A stretch of 28,451 bases of DNA, from assembly GCA_902490005.1 (NCBI GenBank), contig CABUCM010000036.1, forward strand, positions 1 to 28,451. The letters run 5' to 3'. A program made the position numbers and the translations under genes. Under the pieces are notes generated by a model. That model made no database searches. It was not told the origin of the DNA and worked only from the letters and a program-made list of their open reading frames with translations. Shown here in pieces: positions 15,266 to 23,286 of the stretch; position 1 is the stretch's first letter; every line of letters starts with the position of its first letter. The stretch comes from an uncultured Ruminiclostridium sp. (GTDB lineage: Bacteria; Bacillota; Clostridia; Oscillospirales; Acutalibacteraceae).

Positions 15266-16459
15266 TTACGAAAGCTTTGCCGCTTCGGCCTTCAGTTCCT
15301 CCACCCGGTTGCATTTTTCCCATTCCACGCCAAGCTCTTCCCGGCCCATATGTCCGTAAGCCGCTAGCTGCCGGTAAATGGGCTGTCTCAGCTTCAAGGT
15401 GCGGATAATCGCCGCTGGGCGCAGATCAAACACCTTCTGAATCGCCTTGGCGAGAAGCTGGTCGTCAAGCTTGCCGGTGCCAAAAGTATCCACCCGCACA
15501 GAGACCGGCCGCGCCACGCCGATGGCGTAGGCCAGCTGGAGTTCGCACTTTCTGGCTAAACCCGCGCCCACCACATTTTTCGCTACCCAGCGGGCGGCGT
15601 AGGCCGCGCTGCGGTCCACCTTGGTGGGGTCTTTGCCGGAAAACGCGCCGCCGCCGTGGCGGGAATAGCCGCCGTAGGTATCCACAATAATCTTTCTGCC
15701 GGTCAGGCCGCTGTCACCTACCGGGCCGCCGATGACAAAGCGGCCTGTGGGGTTCACAAAGATTTTGGTGTCCTGGTCGATCAGCTGGGCGGGGATCACC
15801 GGGCGGATGACCTCCCGTTCAATATCCTCACGGATTTGCTCCAAGGTCACGTCGCTGTCATGCTGGGAGGAAACCACCACCGCCTCCACCCGGATCGGAC
15901 GGTCTTCCTGGTCGTATTCCACCGTTACCTGGCTTTTCCCGTCGGGCCGCAGGTAAGAGAGGGTTCCCTCCTTTCTCACCTTCGCCAGCTGCTTGGACAG
16001 CTTATGGGCCAGAGAGATGGGCAGCGGCATCAGCTCTGGGGTTTCGTCGCAGGCATAGCCGAACATCATGCCCTGGTCGCCGGCGCCGATCTGGTCGTCG
16101 GCGTCGCCGGCCCCTTCTTTGACCTCCAGGGACCGGTTCACGCCCATGGCGATATCCGGCGACTGGGCGTCGATGGAAGTAAGCACCGCGCAGGTATTGC
16201 CGTCAAAGCCGCAGGCGGGATCGTCGTAGCCCACGCTTTTCACCACTTCCCTGGCTACCGCCGGAATATCCACATAGCAGGTGGTGGAGATTTCCCCCAT
16301 CACATGCACCATGCCGGTGGTAGCGGTGACCTCACAGGCCACGTGGGCCTGGGGATCCTGTTCAAAAATCGCGTCCAGCACCGCGTCGGAAATCTGGTCG
16401 CACACCTTATCCGGATGTCCCTCTGTTACCGATTCAGACGTAAATAATTTCTTTGCCAT
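15266..16459 (-). CDS. metK: S-adenosylmethionine synthetase
   Basis: A 397-residue enzyme that makes S-adenosylmethionine from methionine and ATP, active as a cytoplasmic tetramer. Family signatures are complete: FTSESVTEGHPDKVCDQISD at the N terminus, GAGDQGMMFGYA, and the long GRFVIGGPVGDSGLTGRK segment followed by DTYGGYSRHGGGAFSGKD. Length is normal. The ATG at 16459 follows AGGAGG by nine bases; the longer open frame runs through the riboswitch and is not used. Expression is controlled by the SAM-I riboswitch directly upstream. Confidence 0.98.
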   Translation of the reverse strand: MAKKLFTSESVTEGHPDKVCDQISDAVLDAIFEQDPQAHVACEVTATTGMVHVMGEISTTCYVDIPAVAREVVKSVGYDDPACGFDGNTCAVLTSIDAQSPDIAMGVNRSLEVKEGAGDADDQIGAGDQGMMFGYACDETPELMPLPISLAHKLSKQLAKVRKEGTLSYLRPDGKSQVTVEYDQEDRPIRVEAVVVSSQHDSDVTLEQIREDIEREVIRPVIPAQLIDQDTKIFVNPTGRFVIGGPVGDSGLTGRKIIVDTYGGYSRHGGGAFSGKDPTKVDRSAAYAARWVAKNVVGAGLARKCELQLAYAIGVARPVSVRVDTFGTGKLDDQLLAKAIQKVFDLRPAAIIRTLKLRQPIYRQLAAYGHMGREELGVEWEKCNRVEELKAEAAKLS

Positions 16460-16529
16460 TCGTTCCTTCCTCCTAACTATTATTTGCCTTATCCCCTCTG
16501 CCAGTCCGGTTGTCTTTCGCTCATTCCGC

Positions 16530-16667
16530 AAAAAAAGCCGCCCGGAAATTCCGGACGGCTCGTTTTCACTTAACCTCATCTTCCGGTTTTCCCGCAGACA
16601 TTGGCACCTTGCAAACCGCAGGTTGCCGGGCATCACAGGGTCTGTTCCCTCCGCCGCTCTTGATAAG
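16530..16667 (-). promoter_or_regulatory. SAM-I riboswitch (S box) with terminator, controls metK
   Basis: On the minus strand the leader begins CUUAUCAAGAGCGGCGGAGG, followed by the conserved GAUGCCCGGCAACC, the GGUGCCAAUGUCUGC core and the closing GAUGAG that pairs with CUUAUC (16575-16580 with 16662-16667). These are the hallmark parts of the S-box aptamer. Next comes an intrinsic terminator (16536-16560, stem AGCCGUCCGG/CCGGGCGGCU) followed by seven T. High SAM should stop transcription before metK. A weak promoter candidate is TTTACT, 16 bases, TAAACT just upstream of the aptamer. Confidence 0.95.
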
Positions 16668-16769
16668 GGTCTATTCTTTTGTAATTTTAGTTTACCATAG
16701 ATTGCGAAAAAGTAAAGAGAAAACCTGCAAGAAAATCCTTCCCGAATTTTAGGCGATTTGATATGTTTT

Positions 16770-17333
16770 TCACGATTGGCCGATGATAGTTTTATTCCGG
16801 CGGACAAACGGGGAAAGCAGCTTGAACAAAATTCCCGCCAGAAGGCTGTTGGCGCCGCTTTTGATTAGGTTAAACGGAATGATACCGGGCAGAAGAATGG
16901 CGTCTACCACTTCCTTTGGGGTGCCGTAAACATGAACGGTAAAGATATAGTTCATGGGGATCATAATCAGCGTCATCGCCACAGAGCCCAGGATCATTCC
17001 AATGACGGCATCTCTCATCCGCTTTTTATGATGGTAAAAGCAGCCGGTAAGCGCCACCAAAGCGCCGGAGGCCACAAAGTGCATCAGAAGGCCCACCCAG
17101 CCGTCGGAGGAAAACATAAACGCCTGGATAACCGACACCACCAGCAGGATTGTCAGCCCCGGCACCGTGCCAAACAGCAGCGTCCCAATCAAAACGGGAG
17201 CGTCCGCCATATCGTACACCAGGAACGGCGCCGCAGGGACCAGGGGAATTCTGACGAAGGCCACCAAAATCACGGAGATGGCGGCCAGCATGGCCATTTG
17301 AGCCAGGCGAATGGTTTTTGACGATTGCTTCAT
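16770..17333 (-). CDS. ribU: Riboflavin ECF transporter substrate-binding subunit
   Basis: A 187-residue membrane protein with about six hydrophobic helices, matching the RibU-type S component that binds riboflavin and works with the shared EcfAAT module. Segments such as IRLAQMAMLAAISVILVAF, FLVYDMADAPVLIGTLLFG, VPGLTILLVVSVIQAF and GWVGLLMHFVASGAL are typical. The ATG at 17333 has AAAGGAAG upstream. An FMN riboswitch precedes it, which firmly supports flavin transport. The energising subunits are not in this window. Confidence 0.93.
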   Translation of the reverse strand: MKQSSKTIRLAQMAMLAAISVILVAFVRIPLVPAAPFLVYDMADAPVLIGTLLFGTVPGLTILLVVSVIQAFMFSSDGWVGLLMHFVASGALVALTGCFYHHKKRMRDAVIGMILGSVAMTLIMIPMNYIFTVHVYGTPKEVVDAILLPGIIPFNLIKSGANSLLAGILFKLLSPFVRRNKTIIGQS

Positions 17334-17374
17334 AAAAACATCTTCCTTTCGCGCTGTCCACTGAAACGAAAAAA

Positions 17375-17397
17375 CGTCCCGGAAAAAATCCGGGACG
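17375..17397 (-). terminator. Expression-platform terminator of the FMN riboswitch
   Basis: Stem CGTCCCGG/CCGGGACG with a short loop and then TTTTTT on the minus strand, between the aptamer and ribU. Confidence 0.9.
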
Positions 17398-17419
17398 CGC
17401 AAAAGCAAACGCTTCTTTT

Positions 17420-17540
17420 CTTCTTCCATCCGGACTATACCGTCGGCTCTGGAATCACACCAGATCAGCAATTAAGCTCGCGGGCTTCCCTCGTTTATAA
17501 AGGTTACCGCCGGTGGGGACTTTCACCCCGCCCCGAAGAC
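17420..17540 (-). promoter_or_regulatory. FMN riboswitch (RFN element), controls ribU
   Basis: On the minus strand the conserved RFN parts appear in order: CUUCGGGGCGGGGUGAAAGU, CCCCACCGGCGGUAA, AAGCCCGCGAGC, CUGAUCUGGUGUGAUUCCAG, AGCCGACGGUAUAGUCCGGA and the closing GGAAGAAG that pairs with the 5' CUUC. With the terminator it should switch off ribU when FMN is abundant. Confidence 0.96.
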
Positions 17541-17555
17541 AGCTATTAAATTTAG

Positions 17556-19043
17556 TTAAATTATATCATTTCCGGTACGGCGTGTCAAGGCCGGCAAAGC
17601 GCCCACAGGCTCTTTTGCCCTTTTCATTCTGCTGCGCACCGTCACCGGGCACAGGAACGGTTCTTCGGCCAAAACCTCATTCATGGTATAGCCGAACAGC
17701 ATCCAGAAGGAAACCACCATAAAGGTAATGTCGAACAATAAGGCCCGCTCAAACAGGGCGTAAACCGCGTAAGCGCACAGGGAACTGAATAAGATCACCA
17801 GTTCCCTCTCTCCCCGCTGGGAGAAGCGGCGGAATACGGTCTTGGCCACTTTTCTGGCGGCCAGCACCGCGAACACCAGGAAAAGCCCTAAGCCAACCGT
17901 TCCGCAGGAAATCAGAATGGTCAGATAACCGTTATGGAGGTCAAAAAATTGAAAGCCCCTGGCTAAATAGCGGTTGCCGTATTCAAGGATATTCCCTTTG
18001 CCGATGCCCATAATCGGGTTCTTTTGATAAAGCACCATGGCTTTTTGCAGGGAATCCAAGCGGCCGCTGGTAATCTCATAGTTCCCATCCCTGCCGATGG
18101 TGACCAATACCTGGGACGCCGAGGTGGACGCGTCAGAGGAAACAGACACGGAATTGCTTTGATGCAGTGCGTTGATGGTCTTGGCCATTCCAAACTGGCT
18201 GGCTTCCCGCAGGGCAAAACAGCCCACGGCCGCCACTAACGCCACCAACAGCATCACCGCGGTTTTCCGCACCAGTACCTTTCCCCTGCAGCTGCTGTTT
18301 TTCCGGTACATCCGGGTAAAAAGGAACGCGGTGCCGTAGACCATCAAAAACACCATAGAGGCGTTGGAGTCGGATAAAAATACGGTTAAAACATTGACAA
18401 CAATGCCGATATTCAAAAACCATCTGGGAAGCGGCTTTTGACTGGAGGAGCCCTCTCCGGCTTTTCCATAAAGCAAATGGATACACACCAGCCCCACCAC
18501 GCTGACGTAAGCGGCGATATTGGGATTGGTATACAGCCCGGTAAAGCGGTTATCCATCAGGCCGATGCAATAAGAAAACGCCTTTACCCTGGTGAAAATC
18601 AGGGCCACCAGCATTCCCGCAACAGCGAACGTGATAATGAGAAACGCCAGAATTTTCGCCATGAAGAACATTTCCCGGCGAACCTTTTCCTTATCCCTTT
18701 CCGCGTGCATTCCATAAACAATGAAAAAGCACACCGCCACATGGTACATCATGACCAAATTGGGAACCAGGTTATCCTCTCCGTGAAGAAGGGCTGTGAC
18801 CAGGCCGCTGGCAATAAAGGCGGAAAGAAGCCCAAAATACTTCAAATTTTTTCCGGGGTACAGGCTGCGGAATGTATCAATGAGGATTAAGACCGACCAC
18901 GCCATCACCACACCGGTCAAAATCTGGAAACCTAATTCAACAAAACAAAGGGAGCTCAAAAATAAGCACAGCAAATAACAGCAGCGAAAAACGCTGTGAT
19001 CCCATAAAAACTTTTTCGCCGTGCCCTTTAAGGTGGCAGACAA
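17556..19043 (-). CDS. O-antigen ligase/polymerase-like membrane protein
   Basis: A 495-residue protein with about ten to twelve hydrophobic helices. It carries the Wzy_C-type signature in a large outer loop near residues 335-390: SGRLDSLQKAMVLYQKNPIM, GIGKGN and FDLHNGYLTILISCGTVGLG. This family joins or polymerises glycans on the outer face of the membrane; in a Gram-positive organism it may act on an exopolysaccharide or another wall glycan. A further feature is DNRFTGLYTNPN in the middle. The start is TTG at 19043 with AAAGGAGTG upstream. It stands alone, without glycosyltransferase genes nearby, so the substrate is open. Confidence 0.85.
   Translation of the reverse strand: MSATLKGTAKKFLWDHSVFRCCYLLCLFLSSLCFVELGFQILTGVVMAWSVLILIDTFRSLYPGKNLKYFGLLSAFIASGLVTALLHGEDNLVPNLVMMYHVAVCFFIVYGMHAERDKEKVRREMFFMAKILAFLIITFAVAGMLVALIFTRVKAFSYCIGLMDNRFTGLYTNPNIAAYVSVVGLVCIHLLYGKAGEGSSSQKPLPRWFLNIGIVVNVLTVFLSDSNASMVFLMVYGTAFLFTRMYRKNSSCRGKVLVRKTAVMLLVALVAAVGCFALREASQFGMAKTINALHQSNSVSVSSDASTSASQVLVTIGRDGNYEITSGRLDSLQKAMVLYQKNPIMGIGKGNILEYGNRYLARGFQFFDLHNGYLTILISCGTVGLGLFLVFAVLAARKVAKTVFRRFSQRGERELVILFSSLCAYAVYALFERALLFDITFMVVSFWMLFGYTMNEVLAEEPFLCPVTVRSRMKRAKEPVGALPALTRRTGNDII
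17560..17588 (-). promoter_or_regulatory. Consensus promoter for the ribU leader
   Basis: TTGACA (17583-17588) and TATAAT (17560-17565), 17 bases apart, reading left. It lies inside the last codons of the O-antigen-ligase-like gene, so ribU has its own transcription unit. Confidence 0.88.
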
Positions 19044-19086
19044 CTGCCTATCACTCCTTTCTATTTTTGATTAATCTCGGTTTCCA

Positions 19087-19115
19087 ATTATACAACAAAC
19101 AAAAAACAAATTCAA
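19087..19115 (-). promoter_or_regulatory. Promoter of the O-antigen-ligase-like gene
   Basis: TTGAAT (19110-19115) and TATAAT (19087-19092), 17 bases apart, about 45 bases before the TTG start. The rest of the 370-base gap up to 19414 is AT-rich and holds only the recombinase terminator. Confidence 0.75.
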
Positions 19116-19220
19116 TCTTTGTGGGTTTTGACCATACAGATTTCTGACTATGCCTTCTAAAATTGTTTTCAACTAATTCGAAAAATATTCAATTTTTATT
19201 CATTTATTTTAGAAAAAAGC

Positions 19221-19250
19221 AATAGAGGATGATTGGTGTCATCCTCTATT
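19221..19250 (-). terminator. Terminator after the recombinase gene
   Basis: Perfect 12-bp stem AATAGAGGATGA/TCATCCTCTATT with a 6-base loop, then GCTTTTTTCT on the minus strand. Confidence 0.88.
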
Positions 19251-19414
19251 CTTGGTAACTATTTCAATATCTTACGAAATTATTAATTTTAATGGTTTCT
19301 TTATTTTTTTTTGCAGTTTTTATCAAAACCAGGATTGAAAGCATAGAAGTTTTTACTGTCAAGATGGTCGGTGGCTATCCGCAGCCCTTCCCCAAAGCGC
19401 ACAAAGAAAAGGCG

Positions 19415-20908
19415 CTAGTACCGCCAGAGAAGTTCCAGCCTTCCCTCCTGAAATATGGTAATCTCTTCGATGATCCCATCCGCCGCCTTGCTTTTTTCCT
19501 CATTGGAAAGCCGGTTCCAACCGTTCAAAGCGGAAGACGCCAGATTTTGAAAATCACTCCCAATCCTTGGCTTTTCATATCCCAGCCTTTTTTCCAACTG
19601 TTTTTTCTCCCTTTCCAAAGCCTCTGCTTTCTGATTCAGACAGGCCATTAACGTTTCTCCGGCGCCAGCCGCCTGGCTTGCAAGCTCCTGTATCTGCCGC
19701 TCCAGCTCTAATTTTTGCAGTAAAAGAGCGTTTTGTGATTTTCCTTTTTTTCGCAAAGCCTCCTCCGGCAGGGCTGGGGTTTCTTTCAGCTTCGCTGTAA
19801 TCCTTTGATAAACAAACTCCTCCAGTTCCTGGGCCCGGACTGTCCCCGGCCCGGAGCAGCCGTTATGACGGATTTTTCCGCCGCAAATAAAATAGCGGGC
19901 CCCAGTCTCCCCTTTCTTTCGAACCACCAAGCTGCTCCCGCAGGCGCCGCAGGTTATCTTTCCCGCGAGCCAGGAGCTTTTTCCCTTGCCCGGCCTTGAC
20001 GGCTGGCGGTGCTCCAGAAACTTTCTCCGGCAGGCAAGCCAAACCTGACTGTCGATGACCCCACGGTGGGGCGCGAGTACCGCCTGACAGCCAACCAACG
20101 CAGATTTTGCCCCTTTTTCCTCCTGATAAAGGTAACAGCCCCGCTCCCCGGTATATCCCTCGGGGGGATCCAAAAGCTCTACACCGTGGTCCCGGAAAAA
20201 ACGGTACACCTCCCCGTCCGCTTTCACATAGACCGGGTTCCGCAGCAATTCCCCCAAACGAGCGGGAGTAAAAGGCTTCTGCCGGCGGTTGACGGCTTCC
20301 TGCTTTTGCAGGTACCGGGCCAGCTCTCCCAAACTGGCGTCCTCCTGGGCGTAAAAAGCGTACATTCTTCGTACCCACTGAATTTCTTCCTCTATTGGCT
20401 GGTATTGTCCGGTAGCGATCCCGTTGATACGCGCCGGTTCCACACGAAAGCCATAGGGCACTCTTCCACCCATATAAAGCCCCTTTTGGCTTCGGGAGCG
20501 ATAAGCGTCTTTGACCCGTTTCTGTATGGTTTCCCGCTCCAGCTGGGCAAAGACGGCGCATAGGTTCAGCATGGCTCTTCCGATCGGGGTAGAGGTGTCG
20601 AATTTCTCAGTGGAAGAGATAAAATCCACGCCGTAACTTTGAAAGGTTTCCATCATGTTGGAAAAATCCACAATAGAACGGCTGATCCGGTCCAGCTTAT
20701 AGACCACTACCGCTTGGATACCACCCCTGCGAATGTCAGCCATCAGCGCCTCAAAGCCGGGACGGTGGGTATCCTTCCCGCTGAACCCCCTGTCGATATA
20801 GGTACGGTAATCTTGCCCCTTGGTTTCAAACCGGCAGAATTCCAGCTGGCTTTCCACAGAGATGCTATCCTGCTTTTCTACCGATTGTCTCGCGTATAAT
20901 CCATACAA
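19415..20908 (-). CDS. Large serine recombinase
   Basis: A serine site-specific recombinase of about 497 residues. The N-terminal resolvase domain shows YARQSVEKQDSISVESQ (catalytic Ser near residue 9), IDRGFSGKDTHRPGFE, VVYKLDRISRS and LNLCAVFAQLERE; a recombinase domain follows (GRVPYGFRV onward), then a zinc ribbon (ITCGACGSSL with a later CGG and C) and a coiled-coil-rich C terminus. This is the TndX/TnpX type used by transposons, phages and sporulation elements. I prefer the TTG at 20908, because GGGGGG lies six bases upstream and the protein then begins MYGLYARQS like its relatives; an ATG at 20953 gives a longer form. No cargo, partner gene or attachment sites are evident. Confidence 0.9.
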   Translation of the reverse strand: MYGLYARQSVEKQDSISVESQLEFCRFETKGQDYRTYIDRGFSGKDTHRPGFEALMADIRRGGIQAVVVYKLDRISRSIVDFSNMMETFQSYGVDFISSTEKFDTSTPIGRAMLNLCAVFAQLERETIQKRVKDAYRSRSQKGLYMGGRVPYGFRVEPARINGIATGQYQPIEEEIQWVRRMYAFYAQEDASLGELARYLQKQEAVNRRQKPFTPARLGELLRNPVYVKADGEVYRFFRDHGVELLDPPEGYTGERGCYLYQEEKGAKSALVGCQAVLAPHRGVIDSQVWLACRRKFLEHRQPSRPGKGKSSWLAGKITCGACGSSLVVRKKGETGARYFICGGKIRHNGCSGPGTVRAQELEEFVYQRITAKLKETPALPEEALRKKGKSQNALLLQKLELERQIQELASQAAGAGETLMACLNQKAEALEREKKQLEKRLGYEKPRIGSDFQNLASSALNGWNRLSNEEKSKAADGIIEEITIFQEGRLELLWRY

Positions 20909-21069
20909 AGCGTACCCCCCTTTGGAGGACTCTCCGAAAAAAGGCCGGACCATCGTTTCTGCATCTCGGAAATTCGCCTCCAGCTTTCTTCGGCTGGCAA
21001 ATCGGGACTGATTTCCTGCACCAGAAAGCTGCGTCCGAACAAAACCTGGTCAAATTCCGTCTTCCTCAC
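20878..21069 (-). CDS. Small protein encoded ahead of and overlapping the recombinase
   Basis: A 63-residue ORF with GTG start at 21069 and a good ribosome binding site (AAGGGGGAAGG). It begins with RKTEFDQVLFGRSFLVQEI and contains WRRISEMQKRWSGLFSE before a tail that overlaps the recombinase start by about 31 bases in another frame. The layout resembles the short SHOCT-like proteins (roughly 50-70 residues) often found just before recombinase genes in Clostridia, but the similarity is only general and I cannot assign it. The recombinase ribosome binding site lies inside it, which suggests coupled translation. Confidence 0.55.
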   Translation of the reverse strand: MRKTEFDQVLFGRSFLVQEISPDLPAEESWRRISEMQKRWSGLFSESPPKGGTLCMDYTRDNR

Positions 21070-21277
21070 AAAACCTTCCCCCTTGTGAATCCTTTCTATA
21101 TTTTTATGAGGAATCGCTTGTATGATATTCGATTTTTGCCCAATGAAAATTTGCAGGAATCTTTTTAAAAAAAGCTCTATCTGAGCGTAATTCACAAAAA
21201 ACGGAATAAACACAGCAGCGAAATGAAGGATAAATAATAAATCCTGCAAATCGTTCAAAATTTTTTCATAAAAAGCA

Positions 21278-21306
21278 TTGACAAACAAAAAACGCGGGGT
21301 TATAAT
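21278..21306 (+). promoter_or_regulatory. Consensus promoter for amtB-glnK
   Basis: TTGACA (21278-21283) and TATAAT (21301-21306), exactly 17 bases apart. The transcript would begin at about 21313, giving a leader of nearly 190 bases. The AT-rich DNA from 21070 to 21277 shows no gene. Confidence 0.92.
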
Positions 21307-21319
21307 GCAAACATCAAAA

Positions 21320-21358
21320 GGCAATGGCGCCGCGACAATGAGGTTCGCGGCGTTTTTT
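21320..21358 (+). promoter_or_regulatory. Putative ANTAR-type antiterminator target with intrinsic terminator
   Basis: Two small hairpins with six-base loops stand in a row: GGC-AATGGC-GCC (21320-21331) and GCGAC-AATGAG-G(T)TCGC (21332-21348). Both loops have A at position 1 and G at position 4, the rule for RNA targets of ANTAR antiterminator proteins. The same bases also form a terminator, CGCCGCG (21328-21334) with CGCGGCG (21346-21352) and then six T. The two folds exclude each other. ANTAR control of nitrogen genes is known in Clostridia; the match here is by eye and the first stem is only 3 bp. No ANTAR protein is visible in the window. Confidence 0.65.
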
Positions 21359-21395
21359 CTTTTCTTGAGGGTTCTATGAAAAAATTCTATCAAAG

Positions 21396-21449
21396 GCGCA
21401 CAAAGGCGTGTGCTTTGCTGATGCAGACAGCAAAGCACACGCCTTTTTT
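21396..21449 (+). terminator. Second, very strong terminator in the amtB leader
   Basis: Perfect 19-bp stem AAAGGCGTGTGCTTTGCTG (21402-21420) with its complement (21428-21446), a 7-base loop and a T run, only about 50 bases before the start codon. An alternative 6-bp hairpin GCGCAC-AAAGGC-GTGTGC (21396-21413), again with A1/G4 in its six-base loop, overlaps the 5' arm and could block it. A matching second hexaloop was not found. Confidence 0.8.
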
Positions 21450-21501
21450 ACATAAATAGAATTTCAGGGGTATTCCCTGAAGCATTAAAGGAGGAAACAA
21501 C

Positions 21502-23250
21502 ATGGACGCGTATTCATCCGTAAATACTATTTGGGTATTGCTCGGGGCGGCCCTGGTATTCTTTATGCAGGCCGGTTTCGCAATGGTAGAAACCGGATTC
21601 ACCAGAGCGAAAAATGCCGGTAACATCATTATGAAAAACCTGATGGACTTTGCCATTGGCACACCTTTATTCTGGCTGCTGGGCTTTGGCCTGATGTTCG
21701 GCGGCGCCGGAGCACTGATCGGAGGCTTTGACCCGCTGGTACAAGGGGATTATTCTTCCATTCTTCCAGACGGCGTTCCCCTGCCAGCGTTTCTCATTTT
21801 CCAAACCGTATTTTGCGCTACCGCCGCAACAATCGTATCCGGCGCCATGGCGGAAAGAACTAAATTTATTTCTTACTGCCTTTACAGCGCTGTTATCAGC
21901 TTAGTGATCTATCCTATTTCTGGCCATTGGATCTGGGGCGGCGGCTGGCTCGCCCAGATGGGCTTCCATGATTTTGCCGGCTCCACCGCGGTACATATGG
22001 TGGGCGGCGTTGCCGCTTTGGTGGGTGCTAAAATTCTGGGGCCCCGCATCGGCAAGTATGATAAAAACGGTAAGCCCCGGGCCATTCCCGGCCACAGCTT
22101 GACCTTAGGCGCTTTAGGCGTATTTATTCTCTGGTTCTGCTGGTTCGGCTTTAACGGCGCTTCCACAGTGTCTATGACCGGTGATGATACGATTTTCTCC
22201 GCCGGCAATATTTTCGTAACCACCAACCTGGCGGCCGCTACCGCCGCAGTGGCTACTATGATTATCACCTGGATCCGTTACAAGAAACCCGACGTGTCCA
22301 TGACGTTAAACGGCGCTTTGGCTGGCCTGGTGGCCATCACTGCCGGCTGCGACGCCGTAAACCCCATTGGAGCTTTCTTTATTGGCTTAATCGCCGCTTT
22401 TGTGGTGGTGTTTGGCATCGAGTTTGTTGATAAAGTATTAAAAATCGACGACCCTGTCGGCGCTATTGGCGTGCATGGTTTTTGCGGCGCTGTCGGCACC
22501 CTGCTCACAGGTTTATTCGCGGTTAACCTTACCGACGACGCCGGCAATCCAATAGGCTTGTTCTATGGCGGCGGCGCTGACTTCCTATTGACCCAGTTCA
22601 TCGGCGTGGTTTCTGTTATCGCCTGGGTAGGCGTTACCATGACCATTGTATTCCAGATTATCAAGCATACCGTGGGATTGCGCGCCAGTCGTGAGGAAGA
22701 AGTCCGCGGCTTAGACGCTACCGAACATAACCTTGCCAGCTCCTACGCCGACTTTATGCCAATGCCTCCTGAGATCCTAACCGGTAAGCCTTCTTCCCCC
22801 GCCGCGGTTTCTATGGAAAAAGCAGTGGAAGTGGAGCATTATCCGGTTGCTGCCTCTGGCGGCCCGGCTTCTACGGAAACTGGCGCCAAGATCACGAAGA
22901 TTGTCATGGTGTTTAACCAGGATAAATTTATCGCTTTGAAAGAGGCCATGAATTCGATTGGCGTCACCGGTATGACGGTAATCAATGTAATGGGCTGCGG
23001 TATCCAGAAGGGCAATACCAGATATTATCGCGGTGTCAAGATGGATGACGTCGTATTGCTTCCCAAAATCAAGCTAGAGATCGTGGTAAGCAAGGTGCCT
23101 GTCCAGACTGTAGTGGATACTGCCAAAAAGGTTCTTTATACCGGTAACATCGGCGATGGAAAAATATTTATCTATGATGTTGAGAATGTTATCAAGGTTC
23201 GTACCGGCGCGGAAGGTTATTACGCGTTGCAGGATGACGATGAGGTATAA
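21502..23250 (+). CDS. amtB: Ammonium transporter fused to a PII protein (AmtB-GlnK)
   Basis: A 582-residue fusion. Residues 1 to about 410 are an Amt channel with eleven expected helices: FFMQAGFAMVETGFTRAKN near the start, the twin pore histidines at about 165 (STAVHMVGG) and 325 (GVHGFCGAVGT), and GHSLTLGALGVFILWFCWFG. A linker of about 50 residues leads to a PII domain from about 462 (KITKIVMVFNQDKF) to the end, with IGVTGMTVINVMGCGIQKGN, GNIGDGKIFIYDVENVIKVR and RTGAEG. In PII alone the domain would regulate the channel by T-loop insertion; here it is attached. The T-loop reads RYYRGVKMDD, so the usual modified Tyr51 seems to be Met. The ATG has AAAGGAGG upstream. Confidence 0.95.
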   Translation: MDAYSSVNTIWVLLGAALVFFMQAGFAMVETGFTRAKNAGNIIMKNLMDFAIGTPLFWLLGFGLMFGGAGALIGGFDPLVQGDYSSILPDGVPLPAFLIFQTVFCATAATIVSGAMAERTKFISYCLYSAVISLVIYPISGHWIWGGGWLAQMGFHDFAGSTAVHMVGGVAALVGAKILGPRIGKYDKNGKPRAIPGHSLTLGALGVFILWFCWFGFNGASTVSMTGDDTIFSAGNIFVTTNLAAATAAVATMIITWIRYKKPDVSMTLNGALAGLVAITAGCDAVNPIGAFFIGLIAAFVVVFGIEFVDKVLKIDDPVGAIGVHGFCGAVGTLLTGLFAVNLTDDAGNPIGLFYGGGADFLLTQFIGVVSVIAWVGVTMTIVFQIIKHTVGLRASREEEVRGLDATEHNLASSYADFMPMPPEILTGKPSSPAAVSMEKAVEVEHYPVAASGGPASTETGAKITKIVMVFNQDKFIALKEAMNSIGVTGMTVINVMGCGIQKGNTRYYRGVKMDDVVLLPKIKLEIVVSKVPVQTVVDTAKKVLYTGNIGDGKIFIYDVENVIKVRTGAEGYYALQDDDEV

Positions 23251-23286
23251 TCCGCCGGCTGCAACGAGTTAATAATATACTACTCT

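Noticed and set aside
15266..16807. A 513-codon version of metK with a long N-terminal extension
   Set aside because: The extra codons run through the SAM-I riboswitch; the normal MetK start at 16459 has a strong ribosome binding site.
20878..21438. A long leftward frame of 186 codons across the recombinase upstream region
   Set aside because: Its first two thirds cross the amtB promoter and terminators on the opposite strand and have no start signal; only the last 63 codons, with a GTG and ribosome binding site, are kept.
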